From Sporotomaculum syntrophicum (GTDB taxonomy: Bacteria; Bacillota; Desulfotomaculia; Desulfotomaculales; Desulfallaceae): a stretch of DNA of 64,000 nt. This document shows positions 44,259 through 53,835 of this stretch, one piece after another. The notes under the pieces are model-generated. The model was not told the origin of the DNA. It did no database searches and worked only from the letters and a program-made list of their open reading frames with translations. The position numbers and the translations under genes are program-made. How positions within the stretch are numbered: position 1 is the stretch's first letter; each line of letters opens with the position of its first letter. The stretch is taken from contig NZ_LSRS01000002.1 in NCBI RefSeq assembly GCF_009932395.1, forward strand, positions 19,650-83,649, in the 5' to 3' direction.

Positions 44259-44519
44259 CTATTCATGCAAATATATATCTTCTAGAACCACATATAAGTC
44301 AGCCGCTTGCTTAGCAGGTACGGTTTCCCGTATAGTGACGATCTTAAATTTTAAACGTCGCTGTCCGAATGTAATTTCCACTATGTCATCCGTACGCACT
44401 TCAGCTCCTGCTTTTGCCACCCGGCCATTAATCTTTACCTGCTGCCGATCGCAAGCCTCTTTGGCTAGCGTGCGTCGCTTGATGATCCGAGAAACCTTTA
44501 AAAACTTATCTAGTCGCAC
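44259..44519 (-). CDS. rqcP: S4-domain RNA-binding protein, RqcP (YabO)
   Basis: This 86-residue S4 protein begins RLDKFLKVSRIIKRRTLAKEACDRQQVKINGRVAKAG, the RqcP/HslR signature. It assists poly-alanine tailing with RqcH on stalled 50S subunits. The GTG at 44519 has a weak SD. It lies between hup and spoIID, in the normal yabO neighbourhood near mazG and divIC. Confidence 0.92.
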   Translation of the reverse strand: MRLDKFLKVSRIIKRRTLAKEACDRQQVKINGRVAKAGAEVRTDDIVEITFGQRRLKFKIVTIRETVPAKQAADLYVVLEDIYLHE

Positions 44520-44555
44520 TGCAAAACCAACTCAGTTCAAATTATATTTATGTTA

Positions 44556-44831
44556 CTATGATGAAACAGTTTCGCGTAATGCCTTTCCTGCTTTAAATAC
44601 CGGAACACGAGCGGCAGCTATATTGATTTCCTCTCCGGTTTGCGGGTTTCGTCCTTTGCGAGCTGCCCTTTCCCTAACTTCAAAGGTACCGAAACCAACC
44701 AGTTGAACCTTGTCACCACTGGCCAGGGCTTCCTCAATACTTGATAGCACCGCAACCACTGCTTTTTCGGCGTCTTTTTTGGTTAACTCTGATTTTTCGG
44801 CTACATTAGCAATTAGTTCTGCCTTATTCAT
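44556..44831 (-). CDS. hup: DNA-binding protein HU
   Basis: It has 91 residues from ATG 44831 with SD GAGGGGGG; the open frame to 44879 is upstream of the SD. The sequence [25 protein letters not shown], the beta-arm [15 protein letters not shown] and [14 protein letters not shown] are standard HU. It binds and bends DNA as a dimer. Its position between mazG and rqcP is common in Clostridia. Confidence 0.96.
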   Translation of the reverse strand: MNKAELIANVAEKSELTKKDAEKAVVAVLSSIEEALASGDKVQLVGFGTFEVRERAARKGRNPQTGEEINIAAARVPVFKAGKALRETVSS

Positions 44832-44949
44832 AAATACCCCCCTCATGAAATTTGACGTATGATAAACACAATTATCCACTAAGCTATTCGTATTCGCTAT
44901 TTTTCTTGAGGTTCCTTCCTGGGAATTGATTCTTACTACATTTTTTAGC

Positions 44950-46431
44950 TCATTTTTCTATATTTTTTGCTTTTTCCCATAGTTCATCCATTTCGGCCAA
45001 AGACATATTAGCAACATTTATACCTTTAATAGCGGCTTCCCTCTCGATAAATTCAAATCTACGAACAAATTTATTATTTGTAGCTAACAATGCCACCTCA
45101 GGGTCTATACCTGTTAATCTAGCTGTATTAACTATCGCAAATAGCACGTCACCGGTTTCAAGCTCAATTTTATCTCGCTGCCCGTTGGCCAGCGCTTCTT
45201 TCCATTCTTCCAATTCCTCATCAACTTTACCTAACGCTCCATGATAATCAGGCCAGTCAAAACCAACCCGGGCGGCCTTGCCTTGTATTTTATATGCGCG
45301 TGACAGGGCTGGTAAGCCATCGGGTACCCCATCCAATACTGATGACTGTTTTTTTTCTCCACCCCCTTTTTCACTCTGTTTTATAATTTCCCAATTTACC
45401 AGCACTTCATCACTATTATTAACCTGAATATTACCAAAAACATGCGGGTGACGGTGAATCATCTTTTGACTAATACAATGCACCACATCATTAATATCAA
45501 ATACGCCGTTTTCCCTCGCTATCTGAGCATGGAACACTATCTGCAGTAATAAGTCTCCCAGTTCTTCACAAAAATTATACATATTTTCCTTTTGGATGGC
45601 ATCTAGTACTTCGTAAGTTTCCTCCAGCAAATACGGGGTTAGAGTATGGTGGTCCTGTTCCCGGTCCCACGGGCAACCACCTTCGCCACGCAACCTGCCC
45701 ATAATATCAACCAGCGGGTCCAATGGAAAATTGACTGGTATTTTTTTAACAGCAGATCTGCACGGAGGTACATATATACTGGTGAGATGATCCAACCAAT
45801 CATGCCGGTCAATTTCAAACAACTGCACATATTCAATCCTTTGTAATTCCGGTACACCAGCCGCCCGGACAATTGTTACCTGGTGCTCGGGCGGGTATAT
45901 TTCCAACAAGGTCAACTTAATATCAGCAGCCACCAGACGACTGTAAACCTGCAGCAACACTGTACCGAGTGCCGGGTTCAATAGTTGAACTTCCAACTGC
46001 AACCCATCAAGAATCAGTATTCCTTGCACCGGATCAATTTTTAATACCGCGTATAGCTCGTCCATAAAACTCATGGCCGGCATTATATCAACAGCTATTT
46101 CCCTTTGCTCTGCCTCGCGTATAATAAAATCTACCGTTGTTTCAGCCACCAGCGGGTGGCCGGGTACAGCATATACCACCGTCTCCTGCATAGCAGCTGC
46201 CAAAACATCTTCCGTAATTAGCTGATAGACTTCGTCATAACTGTCTGCCTGCTCGTAATATTTATCAAATGTATAAAAATCGATACCCTGTTCTTTGAGC
46301 CAATCAACAACTGGGTGCACCCCGGTGCGTAAAAAAAGATGCCGGGCTTCCTTAAGTATTTTCAAGTTCACCGCGGGCAAAGAGTCCCGGCTTCCGGGAC
46401 CAAGACCTACCACAATTACCTTAGTATTCAA
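44950..46431 (-). CDS. mazG: Nucleotide pyrophosphohydrolase MazG with tetrapyrrole-methylase-like domain (YabN)
   Basis: The protein has 493 residues. Residues 1-220 resemble a SAM-dependent tetrapyrrole methylase ([43 protein letters not shown]). From about 235, MazG NTP pyrophosphohydrolase repeats follow ([47 protein letters not shown]). The TTG at 46431 has SD AGGGGG. It likely clears aberrant NTPs. The methylase half is of unknown activity in this family. Same fusion and location as B. subtilis yabN. Confidence 0.94.
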   Translation of the reverse strand: MNTKVIVVGLGPGSRDSLPAVNLKILKEARHLFLRTGVHPVVDWLKEQGIDFYTFDKYYEQADSYDEVYQLITEDVLAAAMQETVVYAVPGHPLVAETTVDFIIREAEQREIAVDIMPAMSFMDELYAVLKIDPVQGILILDGLQLEVQLLNPALGTVLLQVYSRLVAADIKLTLLEIYPPEHQVTIVRAAGVPELQRIEYVQLFEIDRHDWLDHLTSIYVPPCRSAVKKIPVNFPLDPLVDIMGRLRGEGGCPWDREQDHHTLTPYLLEETYEVLDAIQKENMYNFCEELGDLLLQIVFHAQIARENGVFDINDVVHCISQKMIHRHPHVFGNIQVNNSDEVLVNWEIIKQSEKGGGEKKQSSVLDGVPDGLPALSRAYKIQGKAARVGFDWPDYHGALGKVDEELEEWKEALANGQRDKIELETGDVLFAIVNTARLTGIDPEVALLATNNKFVRRFEFIEREAAIKGINVANMSLAEMDELWEKAKNIEK

Positions 46432-46559
46432 AATAAAATCCCCCTGAATAAAATCGCTTTACTGTTATTCTTACCAATTACGCGAGCTTTAACGAAAAAT
46501 CCTTTTAACCAGGCAAAAAATTACCTTAAAACACACTGTCGAAGATAATCTGCCTTACA

Positions 46560-46588
46560 TAAAAAAACGGCCCCTGTTCAGGGCCGTT
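46560..46588 (-). terminator. Terminator after spoVT
   Basis: On the minus strand, AACGGCCCTG-AAC-AGGGGCCGTT followed by TTTTT. Confidence 0.9.
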
Positions 46589-47147
46589 ATTGTTCCATTT
46601 GCTTGGCTAGAAAACCAGCCGCCGTTTCAGCAAGTTTTAATTCAAGTTCTCCCATGTCAACATTTAATTCACGAGAAGCAAGAATCACTGCCCCAATGGG
46701 GTCACCTTCGGAGATAATCGGCGCAATTACTTCCGCCGCAAGCTTACATTCACCGTCCTCAGTAATCGTACAATCCAAACAATGCGGATCGGTACCTGGA
46801 TTATTTATTACCACCGCCTTACGCTCATCCATAACTTTTTCGATAACCTTGCTTATTGGTTTATTTAAAAATTCCTTTTTTTGTGCTCCGGAAACAGCAA
46901 TAATAGCATCCCGGTCAGCAATTAAGGATATGTGTCCTAGCGCCTCATGCAGCGAATCAGCGTATTCTTTGGCAAAATCACCCAGCTCACCGATTGGTGA
47001 GTACTTTTTTAAGATTACTTCACCTTCACGATCAACAAAAATTTCCAATGGATCGCCTTCGCGTATTCTTAAAGTTCGCCTTATCTCTTTTGGTATAACC
47101 ACTCTACCTAGATCGTCTATGCGACGTACTATACCCGTTGCCTTCAT
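46587..47147 (-). CDS. spoVT: Stage V sporulation protein T
   Basis: SpoVT is a forespore regulator that adjusts sigma-G-dependent genes. The 186 residues carry an AbrB-type swapped-hairpin DNA-binding domain at 1-52 (MKATGIVRRIDDLGRVVIPKEIRRT) and a GAF-like domain from about 60 (YADSLHEALGHISLIADRDAIIAVSG ... DPIGAVILASRE). The ATG at 47147 has SD AGGG. It lies between prsA and mazG as in B. subtilis, where mfd, spoVT and yabM/yabN neighbour each other. Confidence 0.95.
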   Translation of the reverse strand: MKATGIVRRIDDLGRVVIPKEIRRTLRIREGDPLEIFVDREGEVILKKYSPIGELGDFAKEYADSLHEALGHISLIADRDAIIAVSGAQKKEFLNKPISKVIEKVMDERKAVVINNPGTDPHCLDCTITEDGECKLAAEVIAPIISEGDPIGAVILASRELNVDMGELELKLAETAAGFLAKQMEQ

Positions 47148-47278
47148 AGGCCGCCCTTCCCTCCTTTACCTGTAAATAATCAGGAAAAACTATCTATGTT
47201 AGTATATAACCGGAGGGAGTTAATTATTCATTTTTTTCCAATACCAAGTAAAATTATTTTCATCTTACTAAAGAATAA

Positions 47279-48310
47279 CTATTCTTTTGTCGATGGGTTT
47301 TTCTCTGCCGGTTCAGACGATTCCTCAGACAATTTGTTAACTACTTCGGCCTTATCTCTAAGCCCCTGCATATAATCAAAAACTTTTTGGTTGATTTTCT
47401 CATCGCGCAAGCTTGCACTAATTTGGTTCCTAACTTCAGCTAAGGTATGTGTTTTGGCAGGAATAATCTTGTCCAAACGGATGATGTGATAACCAAAAGT
47501 AGTCTTAACTGGTTCTACAGTGTATTCCCCATTCTTTAAGGTAAAAGCGGCGTTTTCAAATTCCGCTGCAAAACCGCTGCCTTTACTAAAGGGTGGATAC
47601 TGACCACCGCTATCTCTACTGCCTAAATCATCGCTGTACTGCTTGGCCAACTTGCCGAAGTCGGCACCGGCCGCCACTTTATCCACAATCTGCAGCGCCT
47701 GCACCTTAGCATCCATATCAGTACGATTTTTACCGTTGGAATAATCACCTACACCAATTAAAATATGGCTGACTTGTCGCTGCTCAGGTTCTTTATATTG
47801 AGCTCCGTTTTTGTCATAGTAATCTTTTATTTCAGTATCAGTTGGTTGGGGCACCTCAGCGCTAATTCTTTCGTATAGTTTACTCACAGCTAGTTGTTCT
47901 TTCATAAAATCACCCAGCTTAGGCTCGTTTATCCCGTTGGCTGCCAAATACTTTTTAAATTCAGCTTCACTACCTAACTGTTTTTTAATCACCGCAATCT
48001 GGTCCTGTACTTCCTTATCCGTGGGCGTTAAATTTAATCGCTCGATTTCCGCCATTACCAAACGGCGATCAATCAGCTGACTTAAAACCTCCTGACGGAG
48101 CATTTTTTCCATTTCCTTAGCCTGCTCACCTTCCAGAGTTATACCCTGTTGAGCTAGATTATTTTTTACAGAAGCAACCTTTTCATCTAATTCCTGAGAT
48201 GTAATATTCTCGCCATTTACCGTAGCCACAACTTGACTACCGCAGCCACCGAGAACAAGTACCGACACCATTAACATCAAGATTAAAAAAACATAACTAT
48301 ATTTACGCAA
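47279..48310 (-). CDS. prsA: PrsA-like peptidyl-prolyl isomerase lipoprotein
   Basis: This extracytoplasmic foldase has 343 residues from TTG 48310 (SD GGGGAGGAG). The lipobox LVLGGC places the lipidated cysteine at residue 23. A SurA-like N-terminal chaperone region (DEKVASVKNNLAQQGITL...) is followed by a parvulin domain about 175-285 (QVSHILIGVG, FGKLAKQYSDDLGSRDSGGQYPPFSKG, FGYHIIRLDKI). It lies about 175 nt downstream of mfd on the same strand. Confidence 0.92.
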   Translation of the reverse strand: MRKYSYVFLILMLMVSVLVLGGCGSQVVATVNGENITSQELDEKVASVKNNLAQQGITLEGEQAKEMEKMLRQEVLSQLIDRRLVMAEIERLNLTPTDKEVQDQIAVIKKQLGSEAEFKKYLAANGINEPKLGDFMKEQLAVSKLYERISAEVPQPTDTEIKDYYDKNGAQYKEPEQRQVSHILIGVGDYSNGKNRTDMDAKVQALQIVDKVAAGADFGKLAKQYSDDLGSRDSGGQYPPFSKGSGFAAEFENAAFTLKNGEYTVEPVKTTFGYHIIRLDKIIPAKTHTLAEVRNQISASLRDEKINQKVFDYMQGLRDKAEVVNKLSEESSEPAEKNPSTKE

Positions 48311-48484
48311 AACTATCTCCTCCCCTAATAATATGCCGCCTCAGACGGGCGGCAACAACTCACTTAATTATATAGTAAAGGTTTGCACTCTACAATAGCT
48401 TAGTCTAATATCAATAAACACTCAATTTCCAATAAAAAGACTAAGTTATTTTTTATACCGTTAGCTAACTTGTGTTAATAAATG

Positions 48485-51400
48485 TTAATTTGCTAATACT
48501 TTTAATAAATTTTCCAGCTCATCTAATTGCTGGGCTGGTGAACGTCCGGCCTCACGGATTTTATATCGAATTTCAAATTCACTATCAGTGTTGCTAAATT
48601 TGACTTTATTCCTATAGTATTCCCCCACTTTGACTAGTTTTTCGCCAGTAAGGGTATGCCCAGGGGCAAAGGTAAGCCGGTAAAAACCCTGCTGTTTGTT
48701 AACCAGTTTAATTTTTAAATACCCAGCCAAAACTCTGATCTGGGAAATCTTTAGCAGATTTTGCACGGAATTGGGTAAATCACCAAAACGGTCTATCAAT
48801 TCCTCCTCAAGGTCAGAAATTGTACTCCCTTTCTTTATGGAAGCAATGCGCCGATATATTTCAACCTTTTGATTAGGATCGGGGATATACTCGTTAGGTA
48901 TATATGCCTCAATGGGCAGTTCTACCACGGTATCCACCGGATGCTCCTCACACTGTCCCCTGGCCTCACGCACCGCCTCATCTAACAGCCTGCAGTACAG
49001 ATCAAAGCCCACGGCAGCAATATGACCATGCTGTTCTGCCCCAAGTAAATTACCAGCACCTCTGATTTCCAGATCACGCATAGCAATTTTATAACCTGAA
49101 CCCAACTCGGTAAATTCCTTTATTGCTGCCAGCCTTTTTTCGGCTATTTCATTTAGCACCCGGTCTTTACGAAAAGTAAGGTAAGCATAAGCCAACCGGT
49201 TTGTACGGCCTACCCGGCCACGTAACTGGTAAAGCTGAGCTAAACCAAAATGGTCAGCATCTCTAACAATTAACGTATTAACATTTGAAATATCTAGGCC
49301 ACTTTCGATTATCGTGGTACAAACAAGTACATCATAAGCACCGTCAATAAAGTCAAGCATAATCTGCTCTAGCTCTTCTTCTCGCATTTGCCCGTGGGCA
49401 GTAACTATGCGGGCTTCAGGCACTAGCTCTTTGACCCACATGGCTACATTGTCCAGCTCATTAACCCGGTTGTGTACATAATACACCTGACCGTCCCGTC
49501 CCAACTCCCGACGGATCGCTTCCCTGATTAATAGCGGGTCTTCCTCCAGTACATAGGTTTGCACTGGAAACCTGTTTTCCGGCGGCGTCTCAAGCAAGCT
49601 GGTATCACGTACCCCCACAAGTGACATATGCAAAGTACGGGGAATAGGTGTTGCAGTCAGTGTCAACACATCAACACTGGTACGCAATTTTTTAAGTTTT
49701 TCCTTGTGTGTTACACCGAAACGCTGTTCTTCGTCCACGACCAATAAACCAAGATCCTTAAAAACAATGTCTTCCTGCACCAACCGGTGGGTGCCTATAA
49801 CTATATCTATACGCCCATCTTTAAGGTCCTGGACAATTTGACGTTGCTCTCTGGGCGTCCGGAACCGGCTGAGCATCTCAACCGTCACAGGGTAACCAGC
49901 AAACCGTTCCCGAAAAGTATTATAATGTTGCTGGGCAAGTATGGTGGTTGGTACAAGCACTGCCACCTGTTTACTTTCCATTACCGCCTTAAATGCAGCT
50001 CGCAAAGCCACTTCGGTTTTACCATAGCCCACATCGCCGCATAGCAATCGATCCATAGGTCGCGGATTTTCCATATCTTTTTTGGTCTCACTTATAGCCC
50101 GCAACTGGTCCGGTGTTTCCTCGTAAGGAAAAGCATCCTCAAACTCCTTCTGCCATATGGTGTCTGCTCCAAAAGCGTATCCCTGCACTGTTTCCCGGGC
50201 AGCATAAAGGGCCAAGAGTTCCTGGGCCATATCCCGCACCGCTTCCCGGACCCGATTTTTAATCCGGTTCCATTCGGCTCCACCCAGCCTAGAAAGTCGT
50301 GGACTATCGACCTCGGCGCCCAAGTATTTTTGCAACAGCGACACCTGGTCAGTGGGCACATACAGCTTATCCTCACCGGCGTATTTGATCAACAGGTATT
50401 CCTTGCGAATATTGCCTATATCCAACGGTACTATACCCATGTAGCGACCAATACCATGGTTTACATGCACCACATAGTCGCCAGCTTTCAGGTCGGTAAA
50501 CAGATCTAAACGGTTACCCGTTTCCCGAGGCTGCTCCCGTTTTTTACGCTTTCGCTGGCCATAAATTTCTCCTTCAGTGATTACCACCAAGCGAGCATTG
50601 ACCAGTTCAAAGCCCCCGGAAAGCTGTCCGTGACTAATCACCACATGACCTGTCTTAACCTCTGCATCCAGTAATGATATATAAAACGCATCTACTTTTT
50701 CATCTTTAAGCGCGTCCAGCAAGTGGTGTCCTCGATCCTGTCCCGTTACCAAAAGTACCACGGCATAACCATTGCGACGCCACTGACGAATTTCATCAGC
50801 TAAAAGATTGGTGTGCCCCAGGAAACTGTTCATCGATTTAGCTGTAAAATTAATTATGTTTTGCGGGCGGATAAACGGTGCCTGGCGGGGCATAAAAGAA
50901 AAGTATACCGCTCGCCGGGCAGAGATACCTTCATACAGTTCGTCCCAGTTTAAGTAACACTTAACCTGGCCGGGCAGCACCTTACCTTTGCTAAAAAGCT
51001 CTGCATATGTCTCGGTTCGCTCCCGTTGAATACTCTGCACAACTTCTCTTATTCTTAAGGGTTCATTTATCAAAACAGGTGTTCCCATCGGCAAATAGTC
51101 CAGAAAACTGACTGGCCGGGGATAAAAATAGGGCATAAATTGTTCCAATCCCAGAAAATATACACCCTCATTCAGCATATCAAGCAGATGACCGAAATGT
51201 TCTTCGAAGAAGCTCAACGCTGTTGGATCGCTTGATTTGGCTAGTTTGCGCTGAGCGATCTGGTACTCCGCCTTAACAGATCTATACCCCATTTCCCATG
51301 ATGTTTTACTGGCCACCATTTCACGAGCTGGGGGAATATTCAACCTTTCAATTTTTTTATCTGACCGCTGCGATTCAATATCAAATAGTCGAATAGATTC

Positions 51401-52003
51401 AACTACGTCATCAAAAAATTCCAACCGCACAGGCGTCTCGGAAATTATGGGGAAAATGTCTACAATGCCACCGCGCACGCTGAATTGGCCAGATCTTTCT
51501 ACCAATTGAACTCTTTCATAGCCTATAGCTACTAAATGCTGGCCCAGTTCACCGGTATCCTGCAAGTCACCTACAGCCAGCTTTAAGCCAGCACCGGCAA
51601 AAACATCCGGTGGGCTTAATCGGCCCAACAGCGCCTCCACAGGTGCTACTATAACCATGGGCTTTAGGCAGCACAACCCTTCCAACACAGTCAGTCGGGC
51701 CGCCGTAACATCTATACCGTGAGCTAGCAATTGAAATGGCAATTGTTCACTAATCGGAAATTGCACTACTTGCTTTTGCGGTAGCAACACAGATAAATCA
51801 TCCGCCACCTGCCCGGCTTCCACCTCATTCGCGGTAACTATCAGCATAGTTGGATATCCGGCATCAACCAGTGCCGCAATAACAAGATTACGCTGGGCAC
51901 CAGTCAACCCAAATACCTGTTGTTGGCTCCGGTTATCAGCCAATCCATTTACCAGGCTCGAATATTCCGTGGTGTCTTTAATTAATTTTAATAAACCTTG
52001 CAT
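48485..52003 (-). CDS. mfd: Transcription-repair coupling factor
   Basis: Mfd displaces stalled RNA polymerase and recruits UvrA. It has 1172 residues from ATG 52003 (SD AAGGTGATC; the frame is open to 52027). It has a UvrB-like N-terminal module, an RNA polymerase-interacting Tudor-like region (LKAGDYVVHVNHGIGRYMGIV) and a RecG-like helicase (LLCGDVGYGKTEVALRAA, VVDEEQRFGV, LTATPIPRTL, AHGQMREEELE, QLYQLRGRVGR). A TRCF C-terminal domain follows. Position fin-mfd-spoVT is conserved. Confidence 0.97.
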   Translation of the reverse strand: MQGLLKLIKDTTEYSSLVNGLADNRSQQQVFGLTGAQRNLVIAALVDAGYPTMLIVTANEVEAGQVADDLSVLLPQKQVVQFPISEQLPFQLLAHGIDVTAARLTVLEGLCCLKPMVIVAPVEALLGRLSPPDVFAGAGLKLAVGDLQDTGELGQHLVAIGYERVQLVERSGQFSVRGGIVDIFPIISETPVRLEFFDDVVESIRLFDIESQRSDKKIERLNIPPAREMVASKTSWEMGYRSVKAEYQIAQRKLAKSSDPTALSFFEEHFGHLLDMLNEGVYFLGLEQFMPYFYPRPVSFLDYLPMGTPVLINEPLRIREVVQSIQRERTETYAELFSKGKVLPGQVKCYLNWDELYEGISARRAVYFSFMPRQAPFIRPQNIINFTAKSMNSFLGHTNLLADEIRQWRRNGYAVVLLVTGQDRGHHLLDALKDEKVDAFYISLLDAEVKTGHVVISHGQLSGGFELVNARLVVITEGEIYGQRKRKKREQPRETGNRLDLFTDLKAGDYVVHVNHGIGRYMGIVPLDIGNIRKEYLLIKYAGEDKLYVPTDQVSLLQKYLGAEVDSPRLSRLGGAEWNRIKNRVREAVRDMAQELLALYAARETVQGYAFGADTIWQKEFEDAFPYEETPDQLRAISETKKDMENPRPMDRLLCGDVGYGKTEVALRAAFKAVMESKQVAVLVPTTILAQQHYNTFRERFAGYPVTVEMLSRFRTPREQRQIVQDLKDGRIDIVIGTHRLVQEDIVFKDLGLLVVDEEQRFGVTHKEKLKKLRTSVDVLTLTATPIPRTLHMSLVGVRDTSLLETPPENRFPVQTYVLEEDPLLIREAIRRELGRDGQVYYVHNRVNELDNVAMWVKELVPEARIVTAHGQMREEELEQIMLDFIDGAYDVLVCTTIIESGLDISNVNTLIVRDADHFGLAQLYQLRGRVGRTNRLAYAYLTFRKDRVLNEIAEKRLAAIKEFTELGSGYKIAMRDLEIRGAGNLLGAEQHGHIAAVGFDLYCRLLDEAVREARGQCEEHPVDTVVELPIEAYIPNEYIPDPNQKVEIYRRIASIKKGSTISDLEEELIDRFGDLPNSVQNLLKISQIRVLAGYLKIKLVNKQQGFYRLTFAPGHTLTGEKLVKVGEYYRNKVKFSNTDSEFEIRYKIREAGRSPAQQLDELENLLKVLAN

Positions 52004-52022
52004 TAAGATCACCTTAAAAAGC

Positions 52023-52055
52023 ATCACAAAAAAGCTTTAGCGCCATCACGCTAAA
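52023..52055 (-). terminator. Terminator between fin and mfd
   Basis: On the minus strand, AGCTTTAGCG-TGATGG-CGCTAAAGCT followed by TTTTTG. It lies 20 nt upstream of the mfd start. Confidence 0.88.
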
Positions 52056-52073
52056 GCTCCGGCCTTTTCCTTC

Positions 52074-52304
52074 TTAATTAAGTCTCGAAGAGTAAAAAAA
52101 ATGTTCACTAGTACCGTATATTTCTTCGTAGCACTCATAACATAAGCCCGAGACGACACTGCTTCCATTTTCAGGTTCTAATATCATTATATCCCCCGTT
52201 TTTGCTCCAGTCAAGTTATCCAATTCTGTGCTGGAAGTTCGGCTGACTGAATCGGTAATCTCATACACCTGGTCGCAACACTCACAGACGTGGTATATTT
52301 TCAC
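52074..52304 (-). CDS. fin: Anti-sigma-F factor Fin (DUF2757)
   Basis: Fin binds and shuts off sigma-F to allow the switch to sigma-G in the forespore. The protein has 76 residues from GTG 52304 (SD GGTGGG), the same length as the B. subtilis protein. The open frame upstream to 52376 lies within the next gene and is not used. Zinc-binding cysteines occur in YHVCECCDQVYE and GLCYECYEEIYG. Position between pth and mfd matches B. subtilis spoVC-fin-mfd. Confidence 0.88.
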   Translation of the reverse strand: MKIYHVCECCDQVYEITDSVSRTSSTELDNLTGAKTGDIMILEPENGSSVVSGLCYECYEEIYGTSEHFFYSSRLN

Positions 52305-52338
52305 TTTTTTCACCCACCATATCCAATAGCTTAACTGG

Positions 52339-52707
52339 TCACAGCAACCGCACAGTTGTATAGTTCCACAGCCCATGCAACAGAACCACCAGTGCTACAG
52401 CAATCGTTACCCCGACATAACCTAATAGCCAGGCTGTAGCTATACCTAATATACTGTGCAGCACCAGTGCCACCAGACCCGGCCAAAGACTGCGCCTATT
52501 AAGGAAATCTGAAACTAGCTCCGCACCGCCGAACACCATGTGCGCCAGGAAAATATCAGTGTCTAAAAGAAGCGCCGACCCTGTTTTAGCAACTTCCTCT
52601 ACCACCGGTGCAACCAGAACAATAATGACCATACTGCCGGCCTGGCCAACCAGACCCAGAATGCAGCGTGCTAAAACTGCGGATAGCAAACCTGCTAATA
52701 CAAACAA
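52339..52707 (-). CDS. Small PrsW-like membrane protein
   Basis: The 122 residues start at TTG 52707 with SD AAGGGGAG. The sequence is nearly all hydrophobic, with about four membrane segments. The second contains PVVEEVAKTG (EExxK), followed by FLAHMVFGGAELVSDF and LVLHSILGIATAW, and the protein ends in LLHGLWNYT. These glutamates and membrane histidines resemble the PrsW/CAAX-type intramembrane protease signature, in a much shortened form (PrsW is about 200 residues). A protease role is inference. It is inserted between pth and fin, where B. subtilis has no gene. Confidence 0.75.
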   Translation of the reverse strand: MFVLAGLLSAVLARCILGLVGQAGSMVIIVLVAPVVEEVAKTGSALLLDTDIFLAHMVFGGAELVSDFLNRRSLWPGLVALVLHSILGIATAWLLGYVGVTIAVALVVLLHGLWNYTTVRLL

Positions 52708-52746
52708 TAAACTCCCCTTTTATAATATTGACATTTGCGAGTAAGC

Positions 52747-53322
52747 TTATACTGTTTGATTGCCGTTGAACTTATTCATGGCGGATATTACCCCATTTCT
52801 GATTATCTCCGCCACCACCTCAGGTACGATATCCAATACCCGGGCAATCTTTGCTTCATCTTCGGGGACAGGTTTCGCCAATACCCAATCTACCATTTCT
52901 GGGCCAGGCACGGGAGGACGCCCAATGCCTATGCGCACCCGAACAAAATCACCACTACCAATTTTGCCGATTATGGAGGCAAGCCCCCGGTGTCCACCAG
53001 CACTGCCGCGCTCACGAATCCGCAAGCGACCTGGCGGTATGTCCAAATCATCATAAATAACTATCAGGTCTGCAGGCGTTAGCTTACACCAATTTAATAG
53101 TAGAACAACTGCTTCACCGCTCAGATTCATATATGTCTGTGGCTTGGCCAGGATAATTTTTTCACCCGCATAAACCCCTTGTCCCACAAAGGAGCGTAAA
53201 AAAGAACGGTTCACCTCCGTGTTCAACCAACCCGCCAATCGGTCAACCGCCGAGAAACCAACATTGTGCTTTGTTAAAGCATATTTGAGTCCCGGGTTGC
53301 CCAAACCCACCAGTAGTTTCAA
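52747..53322 (-). CDS. pth: Peptidyl-tRNA hydrolase
   Basis: Pth (SpoVC) releases tRNA from peptidyl-tRNA that has dropped off ribosomes. It has 191 residues from TTG 53322 with SD GGAGGG; the frame remains open to 53355. Active-site residues are His19 in TKHNVGF, Asn10 in GNPG and the Asp of VIYDDLDIPPG. GSAGGHRGLASI and RVRIGIGRPP complete the signature. Confidence 0.96.
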   Translation of the reverse strand: MKLLVGLGNPGLKYALTKHNVGFSAVDRLAGWLNTEVNRSFLRSFVGQGVYAGEKIILAKPQTYMNLSGEAVVLLLNWCKLTPADLIVIYDDLDIPPGRLRIRERGSAGGHRGLASIIGKIGSGDFVRVRIGIGRPPVPGPEMVDWVLAKPVPEDEAKIARVLDIVPEVVAEIIRNGVISAMNKFNGNQTV

Positions 53323-53392
53323 AATGAACTCCCTCCGCTTTAGTATACTTACCAATGCTTGCTATTATTTTATACTATATTCTATATTTATT

Positions 53393-53434
53393 TTAAAAAA
53401 AAAGTCACCCTCTCCTAAAAAACAGAGGGTAACC
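53393..53434 (-). terminator. Terminator after the DUF2642-like gene
   Basis: On the minus strand, GTTACCCTCT...AGAGGGTGAC followed by ten Ts. Confidence 0.88.
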
Positions 53435-53477
53435 AGGACTGTTTATTGCTTTAGTGCAGTACATGTTAACTCCTGCT

Positions 53478-53765
53478 TTACATTGGAACAGAAACAGCCA
53501 TTATGGCATGCATAGGTATAAGCATAGCCTCATTAATAGTGTTGTTCATGTTATTCATTCGGTGCACTTCCACGTAATCAGAGCCTACGGCGTGCAGCTT
53601 ACCCATGACGGGAGTGGATTCTTGGCCCACATAAACGGTAACATTTCTCCCTAAAGAGTTTTTCAGCCGCTCGGTGAAAGTCATTCCGTATCCGGGACCG
53701 TATGAGCCCCCCAAACCACCGCCGGTATATCCGCCGGAAGTATATCCGGTTCCAGAATCAGCCAT
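53478..53765 (-). CDS. Small Gly/Tyr-rich protein, DUF2642-like (possible spore-associated)
   Basis: The 95 residues start at ATG 53765 with SD AAGGAGG. Residues 6-27 are a low-complexity Gly/Tyr/Thr run (GYTSGGYTGGGLGGSYGPGYG). From 30 the fold TERLKNSLGRNVTVYV...MGKLHAVGSDYVEVHRMN...MLIPMHAIMAVSV resembles DUF2642/LSM-like spore proteins of Bacilli and Clostridia. It is probably a spore-coat or surface component. The function is not established. Confidence 0.75.
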   Translation of the reverse strand: MADSGTGYTSGGYTGGGLGGSYGPGYGMTFTERLKNSLGRNVTVYVGQESTPVMGKLHAVGSDYVEVHRMNNMNNTINEAMLIPMHAIMAVSVPM

Positions 53766-53835
53766 CCCAAATCGCCTCCTTATCTGTATACATATCCCAA
53801 TTTATGCATGATAAGGAGAAAATGTTCATGTTCAC

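Noticed and set aside
46603..47175. Plus-strand ORF of 190 codons opposite spoVT
   Set aside because: Antisense shadow of spoVT; Ser/Ile-rich reverse-complement composition and no SD.
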